In this document: piece by piece, positions 8,474 to 17,266 of the stretch
Layout of the letters: each line of letters begins with the position of its first letter
How positions within the stretch are numbered: position 1 is the stretch's first letter
Assembly: GCA_903865745.1 (NCBI GenBank)
Contig: CAIPKV010000078.1
Location: 29,108 to 93,107, forward strand
DNA length: 64,000 bases
Reading direction: 5' to 3'
From: an uncultured Verrucomicrobia subdivision 3 bacterium
GTDB taxonomy: Bacteria; Verrucomicrobiota; Verrucomicrobiia; Limisphaerales; UBA11358
The notes under the pieces: model-generated
What the model saw: the letters and a program-made list of their open reading frames with translations, nothing else
What the model was told of the DNA's origin: nothing
The model's database searches: none
Translations under genes and position numbers: made by a program

Positions 8474-8521
8474 GTTTTAACCCGGCCGCCGGATGGCGAT
8501 AATAACCAAGCCAATACGACC

Positions 8522-10177
8522 ATGCATCCAGACCCCTCCAAGAAATATCGTGCGTTCCCGCCCGTCCACTTGCCCGACCGCCAGTGGCCCAACCGCGTGC
8601 TCACCGCCGCGCCGCGCTGGTGCAGCGTCGATTTGCGCGATGGCAACCAGGCCCTCGCCGTGCCGATGAATGTTTCGCAGAAGCTGGAGTTGTTCCAAAC
8701 CCTCGTGAAGATCGGCTTCAAGGAAATCGAAGTCGGCTTTCCCTCCGCGTCGAACACGGAGTTCACGTTCAATCGCCGGCTCATCGAGGAGAAACGCGCC
8801 CCAGACGATGTCTGGCTCCAAGTGCTCGTGCAGGCGCGCGAAGATTTGATTGAGCGCACCGTCGAGTCGTTGATTGGCGCGAAGAAGGTCATCATTCACA
8901 TGTATAACTCGACTTCGCCGGCGCAGCGTCGCGTCGTGTTCGGCAAGTCGAAGGACGAGATCAAGGCCATCGCCGTGAATGGCGCGAAGATGATCAAAGA
9001 CCGTTTGCACCGGCTCAAGGGCACAGAGGTCATGCTCCAGTATTCGCCGGAAAGTTTCAGCATGACGGAAGTGGAATACGCCAAAGAGATTTCCGAGGCG
9101 GTCATGGACGTGTGGCAGCCGACGCCGCAGCATAAGATGATTTTGAATTTGCCGGACACGGTCGAAGTTGCGATGCCGAATGTTTACGCGGATCAAATCG
9201 AGTGGATTTGTAAGAATATTAAGCACCGCGACTCGCTCATCATCAGCTTGCACACGCACAACGACCGCTGCACCGGCGTTGCTGCGACCGAACTCGGTCT
9301 GCTCGCGGGCGCCGACCGCGTCGAGGGCACGCTCTTCGGCAATGGCGAGCGCACGGGCAATCTCGACCTCGTCACCGTGGCGTTGAATCTCTACATGCAC
9401 GGCATTCATCCGAAGTTGGATTTCTCCAATCTCGCCGCCATCATTGATGTCTACGAGCGCAGCACGGGCATGACGGTGCCGCCGCGCCAGCCTTACGCGG
9501 GTGAGCTCGTATTCACGGCCTTCAGCGGTTCGCATCAGGACGCCATCAAGAAAGGTCTGGCCGAGCGCGAAAAAATTCCCGGCGCGCACTGGGATGTGCC
9601 GTACCTCACGATTGATCCGGCGGACATCGGGCGCGAATATCGCGAGGTCATCCGCGTCAATTCGCAATCCGGCAAGGGCGGCGTCGCCTATCTGCTCGAA
9701 AGCGAGTTCGGCATCGAATTGCCCAAGGACATGCAACGCGAGTTCGGCCCCATCGCCAACGACGCGGTGGACAAGCTCGGCCGCGAAGTGAGCGGTGCAG
9801 AACTCAAGGCGATGTTCTGGCAAGAATATGTCGAGCGCATCACGCCGTGGTCGCTCAAGGGCTTTGAGACGGAGAGCAAAAACGGCGTTGTCAAATGCCG
9901 CGCCCAGCTCTTGCGCAACGGTCAGGCCGTTGAGTTCAAGGGCGAAGGCAATGGCCCGCTCGCCGCGCTCGTGCACGGCTTCACCACGGCGGGAGTGCCG
10001 CGCTTCGAAATCACCAACTACAGCGAACACGCCTTGAGTTCCGGCGAAACGGCGGCGGCGATTTCCTACATCCAGATCAAGACCGCCGATGGCCAGACCC
10101 GCTGGGGCGCCGGCGTGGATACGAACATCGAGCTCGCCTCGGTGCGCGCCGTCCTGAGCGCGTTGAACCGCCTCTAA
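8522..10177 (+). CDS. leuA: 2-isopropylmalate synthase (long LeuA type)
   Basis: This enzyme performs the first committed step of leucine synthesis: acetyl-CoA plus 2-ketoisovalerate gives 2-isopropylmalate. The 551-residue product has the catalytic barrel with VDLRDGNQAL (metal Asp37; R39-D40) and the metal pair HTH at 244-246. The C-terminal LeuA allosteric domain (about 430-551) is the leucine-feedback site. The opening KYRAFPPVHLPDRQWPNR and the length place it with the longer class found in actinobacteria and fungi. An attenuator with a Leu-rich leader precedes it. Confidence 0.96.
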   Translation: MHPDPSKKYRAFPPVHLPDRQWPNRVLTAAPRWCSVDLRDGNQALAVPMNVSQKLELFQTLVKIGFKEIEVGFPSASNTEFTFNRRLIEEKRAPDDVWLQVLVQAREDLIERTVESLIGAKKVIIHMYNSTSPAQRRVVFGKSKDEIKAIAVNGAKMIKDRLHRLKGTEVMLQYSPESFSMTEVEYAKEISEAVMDVWQPTPQHKMILNLPDTVEVAMPNVYADQIEWICKNIKHRDSLIISLHTHNDRCTGVAATELGLLAGADRVEGTLFGNGERTGNLDLVTVALNLYMHGIHPKLDFSNLAAIIDVYERSTGMTVPPRQPYAGELVFTAFSGSHQDAIKKGLAEREKIPGAHWDVPYLTIDPADIGREYREVIRVNSQSGKGGVAYLLESEFGIELPKDMQREFGPIANDAVDKLGREVSGAELKAMFWQEYVERITPWSLKGFETESKNGVVKCRAQLLRNGQAVEFKGEGNGPLAALVHGFTTAGVPRFEITNYSEHALSSGETAAAISYIQIKTADGQTRWGAGVDTNIELASVRAVLSALNRL

Positions 10178-10249
10178 ACTGCCGCGCACTTTGAACGCGG
10201 CGAAATCCCGCTCGTCAAATCCAGTTGAACTGCTAAATTCAAAACTTAA

Positions 10250-11107
10250 ATGAAACTGCGCCCCACCCTGTTCGCCATCGCGATGCTGTTTGGTTTCTTC
10301 GCTGGAATTTTTCCTGCCGCCGCCCAGTCCAACCTCGTGACCACCGCGCCGGTCTATGTGCCGAATTTGTCCCACGCGGGCGATCCGCTGCCCGATGGCG
10401 TTCTCTCGTGGGATTCGCTGTTCAAGGCCGTGGATACCACGAACGAGCAGGATTTCGCGCACTTCATCTTTAGCTTCACCAACGTCACGGCCAACAACGT
10501 CACCATCTTGAATGTTCATCCGTCCTGCGGTTGCACCACCGCGGAGCTGCCACCGGTGCCGTGGACACTGCCGCCCGGCACAAATGGTCAGATTAAAATT
10601 AAGGTTAATCTCCATGGCAAAGCCGGCACGGTGTTCAAGACCGTCAATGTCTCCACTGACCGTGGCAATAAGAACCTCATGTTGCGCATCAACATCGCGC
10701 CGCCGCCGCCCGCGCCCGAAATGACCGAGGCCCAGCGCGACGCCGGCATCATGGCTTCGAAGGCCGACCGCCAGGCCATCTTCAAGGGTGATTGCGCGAG
10801 CTGCCATCTCAAGAAAACTGAGGGCAAATACGGCCAGCAGTTGTACGAAGCCATTTGTTCCGTCTGTCACGAGGCGAAAAATCGCGCCACCATGGTGCCC
10901 GACTTGCACAATCTCAAAGTGCCGACCAACGAAGAATTCTGGCGCACGTGGATTACCTCCGGCAAGGCGGGTTCCCTCATGCCTGCGTTTGCCACGTCAC
11001 AGGGAGGGCCGCTGAATGATTTGCAGATCGCCTCGCTGGCCGCCTATCTCAACGCCTTCATTCCCTCGCACGTCGCGCCGGCAGCCCCGGCTCCGGGCGC
11101 GAAGTGA
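10250..11107 (+). CDS. DUF1573 protein fused to a c-type cytochrome domain, exported
   Basis: The 285-residue product has a signal peptide (about 1-25) and a DUF1573 domain with its hallmark HPSCGCTTAE (Cys93, Cys95), a periplasmic Ig-like fold. A cytochrome c segment follows, with two CxxCH heme motifs, CASCH (182-186) and CSVCH (203-207), and a possible Met ligand in SLMPAFAT. Two heme sites only 21 residues apart in one small domain is unusual; either both bind heme or one is a relic. A periplasmic electron-transfer role is inferred. It lies between leuA and bioB with no clear operon partner. Confidence 0.8.
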   Translation: MKLRPTLFAIAMLFGFFAGIFPAAAQSNLVTTAPVYVPNLSHAGDPLPDGVLSWDSLFKAVDTTNEQDFAHFIFSFTNVTANNVTILNVHPSCGCTTAELPPVPWTLPPGTNGQIKIKVNLHGKAGTVFKTVNVSTDRGNKNLMLRINIAPPPPAPEMTEAQRDAGIMASKADRQAIFKGDCASCHLKKTEGKYGQQLYEAICSVCHEAKNRATMVPDLHNLKVPTNEEFWRTWITSGKAGSLMPAFATSQGGPLNDLQIASLAAYLNAFIPSHVAPAAPAPGAK

Positions 11108-11142
11108 AGTCCGCTTGCGGAAATTATTCCGCCCGCTATCCT

Positions 11143-11170
11143 GTCAACCATGACAGCAAAACTGGTTGAC
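11143..11170. promoter_or_regulatory. Candidate BirA operator over the bioB start codon
   Basis: A perfect inverted repeat GTCAACC - 14 bp - GGTTGAC spans the bioB ATG (11150). The known BirA operator is TTGTAAACC - 14 to 16 bp - GGTTTACAA. The left half matches 7 of 9 positions and the right half 6 of 9, with the correct spacer. Position and target gene fit biotin-dependent repression. Whether this genome encodes a BirA with a DNA-binding domain cannot be seen here. Confidence 0.5.
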
Positions 11171-12238
11171 GCGACGAACCACTACCGAATCTCTACGCTC
11201 GGCGAGCGCGTGCTTGGCGGCGGCCACATCACCCGCGACGAAGCCACGTGGCTCTTCAACCTCGAGACCTCCGCCGACATCCTCGATTTGCTGTCGTGGG
11301 CCAACCGCATTCGCGAGCAATTCAAGGGCAACAAGATTCATCTCTGCTCCATCGTCAACGCCAAGGCCGGCGCGTGCTCGGAGAATTGCAGTTTCTGTTC
11401 GCAATCGTCCCATTACCAGACCGGCTCGCCGAAATACGGTTTCATTGAGCCCGAACCCGTGCATGAAGCCGCCGAGGAAGCGAACCAGAACGCCGTCACC
11501 GCCGTCGGCCTCGTCGCCGCATGGAAAGGTCTGAACGAAGGCCCGATGCTCGACGAAGTCTGTGACCGCATTCGCGAGTTAAAAGCCGGCGGCAAGACGC
11601 GCCCCGACGCCTCACTCGGCATCATCAAGAAGCAGGAGGTCGCCAACCGCCTGAAAGAAGCCGGGCTGGAATGTTACGGCCATAATCTTGAAAGCTCGCG
11701 CCGCTTTTTCCCGAATACCTGCACCACGCACACGTTCGACGACCGGCTCGAGACCATCGGCTATCTGAAGAAGGCCGGCATCAAGATTTGTTCCGGCGGC
11801 ATCATCGGCATGGGCGAGACCCGCGCGGACCGGTGCGATCTGGCGTTTGAGTTAAAAGCCATTGGCGCGAACGTCGTGCCCGTCAATATCTTGAACCCCA
11901 TTCCCGGCACGCCCTTCGCCAAGAACGAGCCGCTGCCCGTGATGGAAATTCTGAAGACCATTGCGTGTTTCCGGTTCATCCTGCCGCGTCAGGAAATCAT
12001 GATTGCGGGCGGGCGCACCGTGAACCTGCGCGATGCGCAGAGCATGATATTCATGGCGGGCGCGAGCGCGCTGATGGTGGGCAACTATTTGACCACGCTG
12101 AACCAGCCGGTGGAAAAAGACCTGCAAATGTTGAAAGACCTCGGCCTCGACCCGAACTGGGATAGCCACGATTTTAGCGATCAGGAAGAAGGCGGCTGCG
12201 GCTGCGGGAAAGAAAGTTGCGAAGCAGAAATGGTCTGA
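11150..12238 (+). CDS. bioB: Biotin synthase
   Basis: This radical SAM enzyme inserts sulfur into dethiobiotin to make biotin. The 362-residue product has the [4Fe-4S]-SAM motif CSENCSFC (Cys76, Cys80, Cys83), followed by the family motifs YGHNLESSRRFF and GGIIGMGETRADR. C-terminal residues GGCGCGKESCEAE form an extra Cys-rich tail that I cannot assign. Other bio genes are absent from the window. A BirA-like inverted repeat overlaps the start codon. Confidence 0.95.
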   Translation: MTAKLVDATNHYRISTLGERVLGGGHITRDEATWLFNLETSADILDLLSWANRIREQFKGNKIHLCSIVNAKAGACSENCSFCSQSSHYQTGSPKYGFIEPEPVHEAAEEANQNAVTAVGLVAAWKGLNEGPMLDEVCDRIRELKAGGKTRPDASLGIIKKQEVANRLKEAGLECYGHNLESSRRFFPNTCTTHTFDDRLETIGYLKKAGIKICSGGIIGMGETRADRCDLAFELKAIGANVVPVNILNPIPGTPFAKNEPLPVMEILKTIACFRFILPRQEIMIAGGRTVNLRDAQSMIFMAGASALMVGNYLTTLNQPVEKDLQMLKDLGLDPNWDSHDFSDQEEGGCGCGKESCEAEMV

Positions 12239-12259
12239 CACTATTTGCGAATAACAAAT

Positions 12260-13639
12260 ATGAGTTGGCGCTTTAGACAATCGTTTAAGATTCTTCCGGG
12301 GCTCAAACTAAACTTGTCCAAAGGCGGACTGAGCGCGAGCGTTGGCGGCGCTCCCTTTACAATGAATCTCGGACGGCGAGGTTTATATGCCACGGCTTCA
12401 ATTCCTGGAACGGGCATACAATTTCGGCAGCGTCTTTCTGGTGAAACGCATCCGAATTCTCAACCTAGCTTATATGAACCGCCGCGCTCGCCACTTTCAG
12501 ACAATTTTCCAGATTCTCCCCCAGGCTTTTTGCCACCACTTGACTCGAGTTCTGCTCCTCTGCGAGAAATTCGCAGCGCAAGCACAGAACTTCTGACCAG
12601 CGAAAGCCTCAAAGAACTCAAGAACCTGATACAGACAGCCTACGAAGAACACGAAGAGATAAGCGGCGAATTTTCCAAGGCAAAAAAAGAAAATGCCCGT
12701 GCAACAGCGCGGTTCAACTCGTGGGATAATGGATTCTTGCTGAAGAAAATCTTTAAGAACTCATTTGCAGTCCGAAAAACTGAAGCTGAAATTGCAACTG
12801 CGAGAGCTTCTGAACTTGAAGAGCAGCTTCGGCTCACAACAATCTCGACACAGGTTGAGCTTGCCAAAGAACAGGCAGAACCATTCTTCAGAATGCGCGA
12901 CGAATTCACTGCATTGGCGGAATGCGCTGCGGTATGGGATGTGAAGGCAGACCGAGCAACTGATAAATTTAGAGAGCGGACAATCGCAAGCAGAACAGTC
13001 AGCCGTGATCGAATCGGATTTTCTTTGGGCAGTTGTGATTTGATTCAATGGGAGCAAGAAGTTCCTCATTTGCAAAACGTGAATGGTGGCGACATTTTCC
13101 TATATCCTGGTTTTATTTTGTATCGGGCTTCCAAGACGGCATTTTCTGTCATCAATTTCCACGACGTGAAACTTACGGCTGTTCCAGTCAAGTTCCATGA
13201 AGAAGATGGCGTTCCAAGCGATTCAAAAACAATCGGACAGACTTGGGCGAAAACCAATAAGGACGGAAGCCGTGACAAACGATTTGCGGGCAATTACCAA
13301 ATTCCAATCGCACTCTACGGTGATTTGACTCTCAAAAGCGAAACCGGCTTGTGGGAAGAATTCCAATTTTCTAATACTGATCGATTGGATCGTTTTGTTA
13401 AATCGTGGAACACTTTTGTCGCTTCTTTTGACGACAAAATTTCTTTGGTTTTTACGCAAGAAAACCCTGTTCCGCCCGAAGCCTCTCCAGAGACTCCACC
13501 ACCTCCAATATTGGTTGGAACAGATATACATTTTGAATGTGATTCGTGTCATCAGCCAATCGAAGTGAATGTTGAAGCTGTTGGCCAAGAATTTCGCTGC
13601 CCCGGTTGCGGCGGAAAACTCGTTGTCCCAGCGCCGTAG
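12260..13639 (+). CDS. DUF4236 protein with coiled coil and C-terminal zinc ribbon
   Basis: The 459-residue product starts MSWRFRQSFKILPGLKLNLS and continues with GLYATASIPGTG, the glycine-rich DUF4236 module of unknown function (about 1-62). A charged coiled-coil stretch (about 115-240) and a central domain with no recognised motif (about 240-420) follow. The end is a zinc ribbon with two CxxC pairs (CDSC, CPGC; about 424-459). There is no signal peptide, so it is probably cytoplasmic. Base composition is visibly AT-richer than its neighbours, suggesting recent acquisition. I chose the ATG at 12260 because DUF4236 proteins begin with MSWRF-like sequence. Confidence 0.75.
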   Translation: MSWRFRQSFKILPGLKLNLSKGGLSASVGGAPFTMNLGRRGLYATASIPGTGIQFRQRLSGETHPNSQPSLYEPPRSPLSDNFPDSPPGFLPPLDSSSAPLREIRSASTELLTSESLKELKNLIQTAYEEHEEISGEFSKAKKENARATARFNSWDNGFLLKKIFKNSFAVRKTEAEIATARASELEEQLRLTTISTQVELAKEQAEPFFRMRDEFTALAECAAVWDVKADRATDKFRERTIASRTVSRDRIGFSLGSCDLIQWEQEVPHLQNVNGGDIFLYPGFILYRASKTAFSVINFHDVKLTAVPVKFHEEDGVPSDSKTIGQTWAKTNKDGSRDKRFAGNYQIPIALYGDLTLKSETGLWEEFQFSNTDRLDRFVKSWNTFVASFDDKISLVFTQENPVPPEASPETPPPPILVGTDIHFECDSCHQPIEVNVEAVGQEFRCPGCGGKLVVPAP

Positions 13640-13700
13640 CGCGGCATCTTTGTAGCAACCCAATCACAAAATTCCCCAGCCCCGTCGGGGCGGCATCCGC
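13630..13700. repeat. Possible dispersed intergenic repeat with GCCCCGTCGGGGC palindrome
   Basis: The gap after the DUF4236 gene contains GCGCGGCATCTTTGTAGC and then the palindrome AGCCCCGTCGGGGCGGCAT. From memory, similar wording recurs between genes in related genomes. Only one copy is in this window, so membership of a repeat family is unproven here. Confidence 0.35.
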
Positions 13701-13735
13701 CTTGCCAGCCACCACCATTGCTGGTAACAGTCCGC

Positions 13736-15595
13736 ATGGACACCGAAGCATTTATCCGTTGGGCGCTGGATGAGGCGCGCACGGTCGAGGAGCGGTTCAC
13801 GCTGGAACTGATTGTGGAGCAGGGCATGAGCTATTGGAACTCGCAACACAAGATTTACAAGTTGCACAATTGGGAAGCGCGGGTTGAACTGGAACGCCAG
13901 CGCTCGCTCAACCCCGCCTATCAGCCGAAGTTCAGCGAGAAGGATGTCCGCCATGCCGCCGAATGTCTGCCGCTTGTGAAGTCGTGGTGGATCACCCGAG
14001 GTTATCAGGAACGCCAGATCCGCGACCTCAAAGCCTTCGGCTTCCTCACGGAGCTGGAAGATTTCAAGATGGGTTGCGAGGCGGAGGATATCAGTATTTT
14101 CGCCACGCTGCCCAAGCTGCGGGTGCTGCATTTCAGCAGCTCGGAATGCGAGGATTTTAGCCCGCTGGCCGAGTGCCGGCAGTTGCGCGACCTGGGACTG
14201 ACGCTGGGCAAATCGGGCTTCCGGGTCGGCACGCACTGGCCAAATGTGAAGGGTTTGGAACAGTTGCAGCAACTGGAAACGCTAAGCCTGAGCGGAAACC
14301 TGTTCGCATTCACGCCCGGCTTGTGCTGGCCGAACGTCCGCACGGCCTCGCTCCATTGCGACCCGTTGCCGACGCGCTCCGTTGGCGAACTGCCGCAGTT
14401 GCCGGCCTGCGAATTTCTTACGCTCGCCGGCGTCGAACGGCTGGACGGCATCGAGAAATTCCCGCGCCTGCGCAACCTGACCATCACCGGCGAAACGCGT
14501 AGTTTCGAGCCGCTGACGGCGTTAAAAGAGCTGACCGCGCTGGCCTGCAACGGCATCGGCCCGCTGGAAGTGCGCCCGCTCACGCGAGTGCCGAAGTTGC
14601 AATGCCTCACCTTTACCGGGAATTACGAGTTCAACCTCGCCAAGCCGCCGCTGCGGGATTACTCGCCACTGGCCGACGCCCCGGTGTTGCGCGAGCTGGT
14701 GGTGGTGGGCTGTCCACCGGTCGATGAAGAGGTCAAGACGTTGCGGGCGCTGCTCATGCCGTGGGACGATGTACTGCTCGCAACGAAGCCGCGCCCGGTG
14801 CCGCCCTTACGCCTAGTGGTCGCGCCGCACAACAAAGGTTGTCCCCGCCACCACGAGCCGGTGCTCGAACCGGATGACCACGGCCTGCCGGACCTGATGC
14901 TTCGCAAGTTCCAAGGCAATTGGGTGGGCCGCCACCTGTTCAAGGCCATCAGTAAAAAGATCGGTTGCGAGGACTGGGGTACGGCCAGCGGCGATTGCGT
15001 TTATCGGACCTTCACCATCGAGATTCACGCCTACGCCCTGGTGGAAAAATCCCGCGAAATCGTGGACGCCGCCCGCGCCGCTCTCGCCAGTCTGCGGCAT
15101 GATTATGTGGGCATGCTCTGGATCCGCCTCCAATCGCCGGTGCTGGTGGCCACGCCGGCGCAGAAGGAGTTGGAAGCGCAATTCCAAAAGGAACAGGATG
15201 AGGCGCAATGGGAGCGCGACCAGAAAGACCGGCAGGATTTGCTGGAACGCCAGCACCGGATTGACTTAAAAAAACAGCTCGGCGAAACCATCAAGCCGAG
15301 CGACTTTGTCGTGCCGCCGCAAACACCGATGCCACCTGCACCGTGGGAACGTGACGAAGACGCGGAGGACGACGACGAAAACGGCGCTGGCAGCGGCGGG
15401 ATTGCCGTGAAGGAAAAACCTGAACCGCCACCCAATCCGTGGGACAACGAGCATCCGCTGGCCGACCAATATTCCATGATGGCCACCCTCACGCGGGAGG
15501 AACTCTGGGTTCATCCGCGTCAACGCGACATCGCCGTGTATTTGATGAAACAGGAACCGGATTTGGTCATCCCCGAAGACCCAATACCGGAGTGA
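13736..15595 (+). CDS. Large leucine-rich-repeat-like protein of unknown function
   Basis: The 619-residue protein has no signal peptide. Residues about 95-330 contain irregular leucine-rich repeats (LPKLRVLHF, CRQLRDLGL, LQQLETLSL, FPRLRNLTI, VPKLQCLTF). A mixed region follows (about 350-470). A highly charged coiled coil (about 480-530) then runs into an acidic and proline-rich linker (EDAEDDDENG, PEPPPNPWD) and a short C-terminal domain. LRRs usually mediate protein binding, but no partner or enzyme domain can be named. The ATG at 13736 is preferred over an in-frame TTG at 13718. Confidence 0.7.
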   Translation: MDTEAFIRWALDEARTVEERFTLELIVEQGMSYWNSQHKIYKLHNWEARVELERQRSLNPAYQPKFSEKDVRHAAECLPLVKSWWITRGYQERQIRDLKAFGFLTELEDFKMGCEAEDISIFATLPKLRVLHFSSSECEDFSPLAECRQLRDLGLTLGKSGFRVGTHWPNVKGLEQLQQLETLSLSGNLFAFTPGLCWPNVRTASLHCDPLPTRSVGELPQLPACEFLTLAGVERLDGIEKFPRLRNLTITGETRSFEPLTALKELTALACNGIGPLEVRPLTRVPKLQCLTFTGNYEFNLAKPPLRDYSPLADAPVLRELVVVGCPPVDEEVKTLRALLMPWDDVLLATKPRPVPPLRLVVAPHNKGCPRHHEPVLEPDDHGLPDLMLRKFQGNWVGRHLFKAISKKIGCEDWGTASGDCVYRTFTIEIHAYALVEKSREIVDAARAALASLRHDYVGMLWIRLQSPVLVATPAQKELEAQFQKEQDEAQWERDQKDRQDLLERQHRIDLKKQLGETIKPSDFVVPPQTPMPPAPWERDEDAEDDDENGAGSGGIAVKEKPEPPPNPWDNEHPLADQYSMMATLTREELWVHPRQRDIAVYLMKQEPDLVIPEDPIPE

Positions 15596-15718
15596 ATAGG
15601 AAACAATCAGGAACAGCCGTCCCAAGCTGCCGCTCGCAGCCCGATGACACTCACTCGCGGGCCGTCACTGGCTCAACGCCAGTCCTAGGAAGCTTAGGAT
15701 AGGCAGTGAAATCACCGT

Positions 15719-15991
15719 TGCACCTCGGCAAATAGCCTTTCCAACTGGTCGTAAAGGCGTCGCAACCCGCCAAATACCCGTCGCAACCAGTCGGAAGGGC
15801 GTCGCAGCCCGTCAAATGCGCGTCGCAGGTCGTCGGCAGGCGTCCGCAAGTCGCCCAAACGACACAACAAGTCGGCGATAGTCCCACGCGAGTCGTATAT
15901 AGTCCATCGCGAGTCGGACAGAGTTGACCGCAGTTCGTCGATATATTACCGCAAGTCGCTTGTGTTCCACCGCAGGCCGGTCATGCTGGTG
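15719..15991. repeat. 21-bp-period repeat island B
   Basis: Thirteen units start every 21 bp from 15719 to 15971 with no phase slip. The consensus begins CGCAAnnCGnC, drifting from CGCAACC in the left part to CGCGAGTCG in the right part. Dyads are weaker than in the other islands. It fills most of the 434-bp gap between the LRR-like gene and the ArsR gene. The remainder (15596-15718) shows nothing recognisable. Confidence 0.85.
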
Positions 15992-16029
15992 CGGGGAACA
16001 ATCGGTTCGTTCTGCCACCCAATATTATC

Positions 16030-16353
16030 ATGGAAACTCCACTCGCTACCTCGACGCAACCAGCGCGGTCAGTCCTGCCATTGGCCGCACTGGCGGCGGC
16101 GCTGGGTGATCCAACGCGCTGGGCCATTCTCGCGGAGCTGAGTGCGGGCGAGCCGCGGATGGTCAAGGAATTGGCAAAGAAGCTGAAGCGGTCACCGTCG
16201 CTAATCTCAAAACACCTGAAGATGCTGCAACGCGCGCAGATGGTGGCGACGGGACGAGGGCGGCTTTGGCAGATCCCGACGGCGTTTCTCGCCGCACCGG
16301 ATAAGGGACAGGTGGATTTTGGACATTGCCTGCTGCGGCTGACGGGTCCGTAA
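16030..16353 (+). CDS. ArsR-family transcriptional regulator
   Basis: This is a 107-residue winged-helix protein. The segment LAALGDPTRWAILAEL is the ArsR helix 1-2 signature, and SPSLISKHLKMLQRAQMVATG is the recognition helix and start of the wing (residues about 20-90). No cysteine metal-binding pair is present in the usual alpha3 site, so the inducer is unknown. It is followed by an M14 peptidase gene in the same direction, 56 bp away, which may be a target. Confidence 0.85.
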   Translation: METPLATSTQPARSVLPLAALAAALGDPTRWAILAELSAGEPRMVKELAKKLKRSPSLISKHLKMLQRAQMVATGRGRLWQIPTAFLAAPDKGQVDFGHCLLRLTGP

Positions 16354-16409
16354 AAAAGGTTTAGCTAGATACATCTTCTGCAAAAAATTTGTTTTGCGTC
16401 TGGGCGTCA

Positions 16410-17198
16410 ATGCGTGAAATTCTCCGCGTGCAAAAGCTTGGCAAAAATCTGGGCGGTTACCACGGTGAGACGATTGATATCCGCGCCGTCCTGCGCGACC
16501 TCATCGCCGCCGCGCAAGCGCATGGCTGGACGAAGGAAGTTTATCACGCAGCGGATGGCTTCGAGTGGTTTGCCCTGCACCGCTCAGCCCTCATCGCTCA
16601 ACCCTCAACTCGCATCTACATCAGCGCTGGCATTCACGGGGACGAGCCGGCGGCGCCGCTGGCCGCACTGAAATTGTTGCAGGCGAATCAGTGGCCGGAG
16701 AACGCGGAGATTTATCTGCTGCCGTGCTTGAATCCGATTGGCTACACCTTGAACCAGCGCGAGAACGTCGGCGGCATCGATTTGAACCGCGATTATCGCC
16801 AGCCCAAGGCCGCGGAGACGCGGGCGCATATCGCGTGGCTTACGCGGCAGCGGAAGTTCGATCTGTATCTCTGCCTGCACGAGGATTGGGAGTCGCACGG
16901 CTTTTATCTGTACGAGATAAATCCGGAGGCGAAGCCGTCGCACGCGCTGAAGATGATTGAAGCGGTGAAGTCGGTTTGCCCGGTGGATCTTTCGGAGACC
17001 ATCGAAGGCCGGCCGGCGCGGGGCGGCATCATCGAACCCCGGGTCAACCCGGCGGAACGCTCCGACTGGCCGGAGGCGCTGTACCTCATCCAGCATTTAT
17101 CGCGGCAAGGTTACACGCTGGAGGCGCCCTCAGATTTCCCGCTGACCGTGCGCGTCAAGGCGCTCGTCGCCGCGGTCAATGTGGCGCTAGGGATTTAA
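16410..17198 (+). CDS. M14-family zinc carboxypeptidase/amidase
   Basis: The 262-residue product resembles murein-peptide amidase (MpaA) and succinylglutamate desuccinylase-type M14 enzymes. Zinc ligands are H76 and E79 (IHGDE) and H157 (CLHEDW). The substrate-binding NPIGYTLNQRENVGGIDLNR lies between, and TLEAPSDFPL near the C-terminus holds the likely catalytic glutamate. There is no signal peptide, so it probably acts in the cytoplasm. A 7-bp-period DNA repeat at 16581-16615 codes for residues 58-68 (about RSALIAQPSTR), probably a frame-neutral insertion in a loop. The ATG at 16410 is preferred over the upstream TTG at 16389. Confidence 0.8.
   Translation: MREILRVQKLGKNLGGYHGETIDIRAVLRDLIAAAQAHGWTKEVYHAADGFEWFALHRSALIAQPSTRIYISAGIHGDEPAAPLAALKLLQANQWPENAEIYLLPCLNPIGYTLNQRENVGGIDLNRDYRQPKAAETRAHIAWLTRQRKFDLYLCLHEDWESHGFYLYEINPEAKPSHALKMIEAVKSVCPVDLSETIEGRPARGGIIEPRVNPAERSDWPEALYLIQHLSRQGYTLEAPSDFPLTVRVKALVAAVNVALGI
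16581..16615 (+). repeat. Heptanucleotide repeat inside the M14 peptidase gene
   Basis: Five 7-bp units (CGCTCAG, CCCTCAT, CGCTCAA, CCCTCAA, CTCGCAT) lie in frame within the gene, just before the zinc motif. Confidence 0.65.
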
Positions 17199-17212
17199 GC
17201 CAGGGATTCAAT

Positions 17213-17246
17213 CCAAATAAAAAAGGCGCGGATAAATCCGCGCCTT
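17213..17246 (-). terminator. Intrinsic terminator for the cyclophilin gene
   Basis: AAGGCGCGGA (17223-17232) and TCCGCGCCTT (17237-17246) form a perfect 10-bp stem with loop TAAA. On the minus strand it is followed by TTTTTTATTTGG, the U-tract side, so it ends transcripts of the gene at 17267-17767. It may also slow the convergent plus-strand transcript. Confidence 0.88.
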
Positions 17247-17266
17247 GAAAGGGGTTTGCTAAAAGA

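Noticed and set aside
8477..10909. Antisense frame of 810 codons across leuA and the DUF1573 gene
   Set aside because: It is a shadow produced by codon bias of GC-rich genes; the plus-strand genes have clear family motifs.
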